From positions 2,499 through 27,169 of the forward strand of contig UZAE01013058.1 of assembly GCA_900617975.1 (NCBI GenBank): a stretch of 24,671 bases of DNA. Reading direction: 5' to 3'. The position numbers and the translations under genes are program-made. This DNA is from Rodentolepis nana (lineage: Eukaryota > Platyhelminthes > Cestoda > Cyclophyllidea > Hymenolepididae). Shown here one piece after another: positions 9,501-18,500 of the stretch; within the stretch, counting starts at the first letter, position 1, and each line of letters begins with the position of its first letter. The notes under the pieces were generated by a model. The model saw only the letters and a list, made by a program, of their open reading frames with translations. It searched no databases and had not been told where the DNA came from.

Positions 9501-12500
9501 GCCCAGTCGAAGTGGATGAAACCCATATCAAGGCCATTATCGATTCAAATCGTCACAGCACAACACGAGATGATATTGCAGAGAAGCTCAATGTGTCGCA
9601 TACATGCATTGAAAAAAAATTAAAAACCCTTGGTTATGTCAAGAAACTTGATTTATGGATCCCTCACCAGTTAAAGGAAATTCATTTGACGCAACGGATT
9701 AGCATCTGTGATTCGCCGCTACTGAAACGCAATGAGAATGATCCATTTCTGAAGAACCTAGTTACTGGCGACGAAAAGTGGATAGTTTATAACAATGTTA
9801 CTTGCAAGAGATCATGGATGAAGCAAGATCAACCAACCCAAACAGTATCAAAAGCAGAGATTCACCGAAAAAAGATTATGCTGTCAGTCTGGTGGGATCA
9901 CAAAGGAATTTTGTATTTTGAACTCATGCCGCAGAACCAAACGATAAATTCACATGTGTATGTTGAACAACTCGAAAAACTGAAAGAAGGATGCAATTGA
10001 AGATAAGCGGCCGGCATTATCAAATCGGAAGGGTGTTGTTTACCATCATGATAACGCAAGGCCCCACACATCTTTGGTTACTCGGCAAAAATTATTGGAA
10101 CTGGGTTGGGATGTTTTGTCACACCCACCATATAGCTCTGACCTTGCGCCTTCGGATTACCATTTGTTTCGTTCCATGCAAAACTCTTTAAATGGTAAAA
10201 TTTGTAACAACGCGGATGATGTCGGATCACACCTAATTCAGTTTTTTAATAGCAAAGACCAGACATTTTACGAAGGGGGAATTTTTACTCTGCCAGAACG
10301 ATGAAAAAAGGTGATCGACAAGAACGGCCAATATTTAATTGAATAAAGTTATATTTTTAAACAAAAATTCCGAATTTGCCTTCTTATTTGAAATCGGCAA
10401 TGACTTAGTTGCCAACCTAATACATTAACAGGTTGTGAAAAAAAAATATTTTTTAAATTCTAGTTAACCTCTATTCCCCCCCCCCCTGTTCATTCCACTG
10501 CTAGATGATAGGAGAGAATGAAACTTTTTTTGCGTGTTGCATATTGATATCGGATAATCAGGATTTTTTCACAGGAGGTTCTGTTTTCATCTGGCCTTGA
10601 GTTTATTAAAAATATTAACCTCTTATCAGGTGACTTCTGGTGAACAGCTTTATTAACTGAAGGAAGAAATCCCATGAGATTTAGCATATATATATATATA
10701 TTTTTTTTTAAATACTCCTTACATTGCCGGGTGTAAAAATATTGATAATTTTCCAAGAATAAGCCATTTACCATTTGCCCACATCTATTTCTTATTCGAT
10801 AAAAAAAATGAAAAATCATGTTCACATATTTCATGAGTTGTTACACGACTGAAACCGTTTTCAATCTGCTAAACCATGTCTACATGCATACGTTGGCGCA
10901 ACTACTAAATTCATGAAAAAACTTGAGCGAGCAATTTTATTGCCATTTGTCAACCCTTAAACTAGACCTATTCAAAGGTCTACGCCGCCTTCTTGCGCCA
11001 TGCATCATAGTGTCATCTTATACTTGACCTGACTACGCGATCCGGGTTTCCACACATCTACGAGGGTTCCTTCATGCTAATTGATTTTTCTTACATCTAA
11101 CCCCCCCCCCAGGCAGCTCATTTCTATTTGTGCCCAGAATCTCCTGTCTAAGGGATTTCAACTGCTTTCAGCCATTATACCCCCGACCCCTCCCCCCTCC
11201 TTACGCATCTGATGACTCGAGTACTTATCACGCGAAAGTGAGTAAGTAACTAGTAAAATCGAAATGCCGAATGAGCGATAATTCCGCACGATTGAAGGTG
11301 AAGTAGCCCTTATTTAGGCGTGAGTTTTTTGACCTTCAACACAATAATTGTATTAAAAAGGAATAGCAATAATGAATTTTAGCATAGTCAATTAAACAAT
11401 ACGCGAACCACCCAAATTAAACAGTATGGAAAGGAAGAAGAGATTCAGTCTAAACGAACGAACGCCTCGACGGGTGATCCTATATTCAACAATAATAGCT
11501 GCAAAGGTACAAGAGTGACTTTCATTTGATTGGCGATGACAACCCATTCCACCGTCCATTTGGGATGACGAATGTCAAGTTGTATTATAAAGTACTAATA
11601 ATCTCCTGTTTAAGGAAGCATACAAAACAAACTTAAATTAGCAATAATTCCAACTTAATTGGCACCATACAACAGTAACCATCAGAGAACAAACAATTTC
11701 TATCAGCGACGGATGCACGAGAGTCAGTTGAAGTCGTTGGAGCTAACGTGCCTGTCTGCCAAGTCAGTTGACAAGGTGACGGCAGTCTTGACCATAGAGG
11801 CCTATCGCACTAATTACATCTGATTAATGAAGGGAGTGGTGATTTCCTGCTTTCACCACTCAAAATGAATCCAGGTATATATTTTTGCACGAAAAAGCTT
11901 GAACATTAATGAAACAGAGAGAAACAAACTGTGAAACATGTTAGTTAATAACCGATTAATGGTTGGATGTGATTGGATGGCTCAAGTGTCGCAAACAACC
12001 GGAAAAACCGTTTAAATGTGCATACGCACTGAGTTCTTTAAATTTAAACCAAGACAGGGCCTAGAACAAATAAACAGCAGGGAGGGTAGGGGTGGGGGGG
12101 GGGGACTAATTGGAAGAGCATACCTGATGGGCGATTTCGTGGGATATGACGCTAGCCACTTTCTGTTTGGCATTCTCAATGCCAGAAATAGGGTCCCAAA
12201 TGAGAGTTGCCTCTCGAAATATCAGTAAGCCCCAGTTCTCCATTGCTCCTGCCGCGAAGTGTGGAACAGCCAACATATCTGAAAGGGAGGGGTGGGAGGG
12301 GAAAGAATTTGGAATTAAATGTATCGAATAAATTCGTGCATATATTGATTTCTATTTGCACACATTCAAATCTGATCGGTAGAAGGGGGAAAAGGTTTTT
12401 AAAGAGCAAGTTCAGACAGAAAGAACCTTTTCCAACGTCTACAACTTTTAGAGAAGATAAAGGTCGAGGTTGTGTAGGAGCGACTAGCAAATTATTGTTG

Positions 12501-15500
12501 ATGAATAGGAAGTTCAAAGCATTCACTTAATCACTTAACGCCCAAATTAGTTTTTTTTTTGCAAAATGCACCCAACCACACTAACGAGTGTCTCACAACA
12601 GACTGATGTCGCTAACGGATGCATTTTGGTGGTGTATCAGGCGAAGGCGGCTATAGACACGTATTGATCATGTTGCAAACGGCACTAGTAGCGCCTTCTG
12701 TTACGAGTCTATTGTACCAATGGAGAATATTTTGAAGGAAGACTGAAGGACTTTTGAAGGGCTAAAAGTTTGATGGGCTTGTCGCACCTCAGGACCGCTA
12801 CACTACTAAAGAAGCCTGAAGAATAAGGTGAAGAAATTGTGGAGAATTCTATTTGCGCATTCCTCCGACACCTCGGAACCCCTAGATGGTAGTATCTTAT
12901 TCGATTGTGCATCCAAACTAACAGAAGATGCAAAATTCCCTTCAACTTTATGATTGTTAATTCGTTTCATATCCAGCGAATATCCCAATATACCACTTGA
13001 CCTTTGGGCGACATTTAGGCTTTTGATTAGGGAACAACTGTTGACTCCTGTTAGCACTTAGAGAGGTCATTAGCTCTACAAATAGGGCATCAATAAGCGT
13101 CAAAATGCAGTGCCCAAACACCTCGCTCCCCCCCCCCCCCCCTCCAAGACCCCCACCCCTTACTTTAAATGCATTTGCTCATAAAACGGGTGAAATCTTG
13201 GAATTGATTTGGAATTCATCTACAATACGTTTATGTCCCAGGTAGATTAGGAGAAGCGATGATACAGACAATTCAAACGGGAATGACGTCGGTCAAAAGT
13301 AGTGGAAATTAACTAATAGGGAAAAAACTGGTTGTGTGGAACCACTCAAATCTCAACTGATTTCAGTCATTAGATAACTAACTAATTTATGGAAATAAAT
13401 TTACGTAAAGCCACAGGCTCCTTTCTTAAGCAGAATGGATGCAAAATAAGCACTTCAGTTGGGCAGTTTTATTAAAGGAAATTGAAAATATTCGCCTGAC
13501 AAGTGGAGGTTGAAACAAACAAAAAAATACATAAATCATCAGAACATCGTCTTATGAAAGAAATTTTTTGAATTTCTTGCAATAATTATTTATTCAGAAA
13601 TTTTTTTACCTTGAAAGCCATTTCGATATGCATTTGGATAGAGCCCAAATTTTTAGCACGAAAATTGTGTGCATAGAACATTTGTAAAATTTTTTTGAGT
13701 GGTCAGTTCATGGGGAAAATTATAAATTTTTTTTGCAATGCAGTTTATAAATTAAAAAAAGATCACGTAAGTTGGGTTAACATTAATCACACAAATACGG
13801 ACACAATCTTCAATTCTTGTCATTAAGTGGGAAAATTCCAATCGAGCCAACACACAGATTCATGACTCGAAGTGCAACTTCAACAAAAATAATTTTTTCG
13901 CCTGAAAATTTTTGGATATTATTTTTTTACAATCATTATCCAAAGATGGCATCTATTCATTGCGAAGCCTCATTTTAAATTGCATAAAGTAGGATATATT
14001 CGAACTGGTGATGGAGTGGCAAACGTCAATGCATACCGCAGTGAATGGAATAGGTAAGAAAGTGTGAATGACATAATTCATTTTACCGTCGTCATTTTAT
14101 ATATTACTTAAACAAAGAGGCTTGAATGGGCATTTATGGTTTTATACAATGCAGCACAAAAGACATATTTCCCCTTAAATAGTCAGGAAAGTATGAGAAT
14201 GTGCGAAAGGACAGTTGTATAGAATTTTGACTGGATTAGCAGCAATAATAAATGTGATATGACAAGTTTTGGACAGGTTTGTTTTAAGCGATTGAAAGCA
14301 ATTTACCGGTTTTTTCAAGAGGATAGTCGAGTTCAAAGTAGTCCTCGAAGAAGCTGATGATCTTTCTGCCCAACTCAAGAGCAAATTGGGCGGCGGAGAT
14401 TAGATCAGGGCGAGCCCAAACAGTGAACTGATAACAAAGGAAAAATGTATAGTTGAAAAACTTCTTTTTACAGCGTAACATATTTTTAAGAAAGCATCTA
14501 CTCAATTCCTTTGAAAGTCAAGTTTTGCCAAACTAAGCACTGCTTTCTCACCATTGACTCAACTGAAACGTACAGTGAATCGTGACCAAAGATAGCGCAA
14601 CTTAGCATATTGTCTAAATTCCGATTTTCATAACAAATGGCTAATGCGGGATTAAATCCCCACGTTATGGCCAATAATTCATGATCTCTTTGGTGAAATA
14701 AAGTCGAGAGCAGAGATCAGATGATGATGATCTTTAATAATTACATTTATTACACGCTATTACATGCGCCCTAAAGACTAAAGGTTATTTTCATTTCAAA
14801 TCATGTCTACTTGTAACCTTCAATCTATGGCTATAGATGCCCTTAGTAATCAGAGAAATTTGAGATATAATAACGAATTCGGACCGATAACAACATTTTA
14901 TTGCCGTCAACGTGTTAGGCAATTATTCGAATTTACTTTTGAAAGCAACAATCAAAGGAAATTATCTTTTCCAACCATCCTATACCTTAGATGATAAAGT
15001 GGAGCTTGCCACTCGGAGGTAGACGTTTCCTCATAACTTGTTTTAATTTTCTTTAAGGTGACTTACATTTCTGCCCTTGGCATCGAGGCCAGATATACTG
15101 GTTACTTGGGAGACCACAAAGGCTAGGAGATAGGTGGATGTGTTCAGAGTGGGCTTGAAACTGTCCTCAACCCAGCCGTCACTGAGGTATTGCGAACGCA
15201 CCAAGGGCATATTAGAGAGTGAATGAAAGTTCTCCTTACGAACCAACTTTATCTAGAACATAAAATTAAACAATAATGATCAACCAAATCACTTTGGGAC
15301 ATTGCAAAAAAAAGGTAGATACCTAGTATTTAAGAGCACATCATGTAACAGGGGAAAATAACCATTAACAATAAAAAATTGTAACTTTAGTGGAAATAGA
15401 AAATAATTTTAAAATCTATTAAGTTATGAATATTTGCATATAAAAAATATAGTACATCCATTATTAATTTTCGTCAATATTGTATGCATGCTTTACAGCT

Positions 15501-18500
15501 ATAAATTCAGGTCAAAATTTTTTGTTTTGATTAGCTTTCTTTTTCTTCAATTGAACGTTATTCGATGATAAAATTCGTGGACCAATAGAAGTCGAGATGG
15601 GAAGTTCCATTAATTGGGAGTAATAGAAGTGGTTAGACCACTCACTTTCTGCCCCAAATGGAATGTTAGTTTTCTCTCCAGCACTCTCAATATGTCCCAT
15701 TCACTTGCCTCGTAGCCCGATATTCTTAACTTCCACAAAAAGTGGTCCCTTTTTCGCCATATTCTCATTATTAGGGCATAATATACTCAAACTTTGGTCC
15801 TCTGACTTGAAATAGGTGTTCGTTTTGCGTCATGCTATGGGGACGTTCTTAGCAAGGGCTTTATTGTGCCCGTCAAAATATAAGTGAACAGGTGGCTTTC
15901 GCGTTGTCGCCTAATTGGTTGCAAGTATAAGCCAATACGGTAAATCTTTCATTGTTATACTTCCAGCAGATTAGTCTGATAAATTTAAAATGACTATGCT
16001 TGACTACCTTCAGAGTCTTACTTCTACACAGACCTCAGACATTGGTAGGATTCACCTCAATGGTGGTTGAATCGATCCTCATGTCACCTCTCCAAAAGAG
16101 GTAACGCAAAGCGTTGGAAGTTCATTAGCGATTCGGTGAATTTAGCTTCTAATTAAACATTTGATCATGCTCCAAATGGTTCATTCGTCTCTATTCCTCC
16201 TCCTCCTCCTCGCCCCCCCCCCCGAACACCATTTTATGTTAAGCATATTTCAACATAAATCTACAGCTAGCTAATGAGTCAAAATTTCACGCTGAAGATT
16301 TCGCGTTAGGGTCCAAACAACTGAAGTCGAATCAATGGCAATTACGATGATTTAAAGGCACTGAAAAGGTTTATTTTTGCATCCTCGGAAGAGCACAAAT
16401 AAAACTTGAGTATATAACGACTGGAAGTCGTTTACGCGCGAAAAAAATTAATTTTCTTTTTTAACCTCCAGATCTAATTTCTCTCAAAGAAGATGAAGGC
16501 AAAATTTGTGAATAAAATGTCTGCGGACGTACTTCAAAGACTGATTTGAATGCCGGTTCATCCCAACAGGGAAATACTCTTCGAGCTTCAGTCGGTTGCA
16601 ACTGACTTGTAGCCATGTATCTGCAACGAAAAGGAAGAAACAATTTTCTGAAGAATTTGGTGAAGTTAGCCAAGTTTATTGCATACAACTCAATGCCTTC
16701 GATAATAAAATAAATGGTTGAATGCGACGCTCCAATATATAGGCTATGGAGTAATGATTACTCTAACAGCCCCCTCTCGAATTTTTTTTCACTTTGGTGT
16801 TCCTCCTCCCTCTGTGAAGTCAGAAGTCAGCTAAATGGCTAATGATGACTATTCAAAACGCCTCCCATTTGAAATGCTCATAATTTTTAGCCACTTTTGC
16901 GTGCGAGTGCCTTTCGAGATTGAGGTTGTGGGATCGATTCTGATTCGAGTTGAGTTAATTCGATTTAGTTTGGTTTGCATAGAAGTTGCTCCAGCATAGA
17001 CTCCTTCCACTCAAATTGGGAGTTGCGCTGGAGAGACATCACAAATTATACTGTTGAAATAGCACCCAAATAGATGAAATCAGAATAGACAAAGAGACAA
17101 AGAAAGCAAATAAATGGATTCGATGATCTTACTTTGTGACCTTGTTCTCCTCATACGTACTGAGGTACCAGCCCCGTAGACTTATGGTCAAAGGCGCACC
17201 AAACTCATCGAAGGAGAGGTAGTAGATTTTCGTGGGTTGCAGTCTCTCTGTGGTGGTTATTTTAAACCACTGCCTCGCCTTGTCGTATTCCTTTTGTTTT
17301 ATTAAATCCTCCATACCATTCTCGCTAACCAGCTAAAATTTAAAGTTGTAAAGACTTTTAACTAACGCCTTCACCCTGGTTAGTATGAACAAAGAGCACA
17401 AATATTAGGACTGGTAGTGGAATCAACAAACGCGGAAATTTGAAAGTCTAGAAGATCGAAACAACAGCAATGAAATCCGAAAATTCGATGAAGCATGACC
17501 TACCAACCCTTCCATTGTCCACTATCCCACATTGAAGCAGTCCATTGGTCCATCCTTTAAGATAATTCTTACCCAAAATAATAGTTATTTTTGTTGCCTT
17601 TAGTGTAACAAATAAATGTGTCGGCAACTATGTGGAATAGACAATATAAATAACAGATCAGAATAGATATACCAATAAAATGTTAGTAAATTTTTTTATA
17701 ACATAAAATTCAAGAAGCCGAGTTAAGAAGAAGGTGCATATTTGTTGGATCTCTAAAATGCGAAAGCATTAAAAAAAGTGTTTAGTATTATTACCAGTGA
17801 CAAACCAATTTATGCTAACGTTTACTTTCTAGACTATTATATGTTTGACATTGGAAGTTTGTAAAAGTATAAAATTTACAAGATGGCAAACATTAGTGAC
17901 AAAAATGACTAGGACTTCCGTATTCGAAGGTACGCAAATTTTGCTTAAAAGCCTCTTAAATTTCTTGGATAAGATCGCTCACACACAAGCTGTCCTTTTT
18001 GTACTCTCGAAGTCAGTTACCATTTGAAATTAATTCCCAATTTAAGTGTTAAAATACTGCGAAATAAATGAGTTCTAAGTTAAAAAAAACTCTTACGAGT
18101 AATATTGATGGCAAATATGGCAGTGGACAAATTCAAAGTTGCTTAATCTTCCCCCAATTCATTTGCCCTTCCCTTTAAATCTTCCAAGAAAATTTTACCA
18201 TTTCTTGGTGTTCAGCTACCAGTTTAGAATTACAAATGCTTCAATGCTCTTATCAGTATAATGGTACAACGTTGTGGAGTGTATTTAAGCGCCTCAGTAG
18301 TACATATATATTTATAATGGTAGATTGATTTTTACGAATGAGTGTTATAGCAATCATAGCCTTCTATACAATAAATAATATATGATTTTCTAGCAGTCAC
18401 CTAAGAATACAAAAACTCTATAACATCAAAGAAAGTAAATCTTTTAACGTGGTGGTTATCTAAATGAAATTAGTGCAAATAATATGGAATTTTCTTAAAA

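Larger units (their letters stand above)
9126..10420 (+). mobile_element. mariner family DNA transposon, 1295 bp, inactivated
   Basis: Both ends carry a terminal inverted repeat sharing the exact core GGCAACTAAGTCATTGCCG (9133-9151 and, inverted, 10395-10413), and TTTC follows one base inside on each side. About 26 of 31 terminal bases agree. TA dinucleotides at 9124-9125 and 10421-10422 are the expected target-site duplication. Length and coding content fit the mariner clade of the IS630-Tc1-mariner superfamily. The transposase matches the D,D34D type. Inverted-repeat sequence suggests the mellifera or a related subfamily, which I cannot settle. It sits in intron 7 of the aminopeptidase, in the opposite orientation. 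Confidence 0.95.
8726..12123 (-). other. Intron 7 (3398 bp), host of the mariner element
   Basis: Carries the mariner at 9126-10420, C tracts at 10476-10486 and 11101-11110, a C-rich stretch near 11179-11200, and a G11 tract at 12094-12104 just inside the donor. Without the mariner the intron would be about 2.1 kb, close to introns 6, 8 and 9. Confidence 0.88.
16621..17132 (-). other. Intron 3 (512 bp)
   Basis: Holds the truncated repeat copy 4 and the tRNA-like block. The remainder is unremarkable. Confidence 0.85.

Noticed and set aside
12176..13057. Several minus- and plus-strand frames around exon 7 and intron 6
   Set aside because: Those near 12176-12530 are shadows of exon 7 in other frames. 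The ones at 12709-13057 show no family resemblance.
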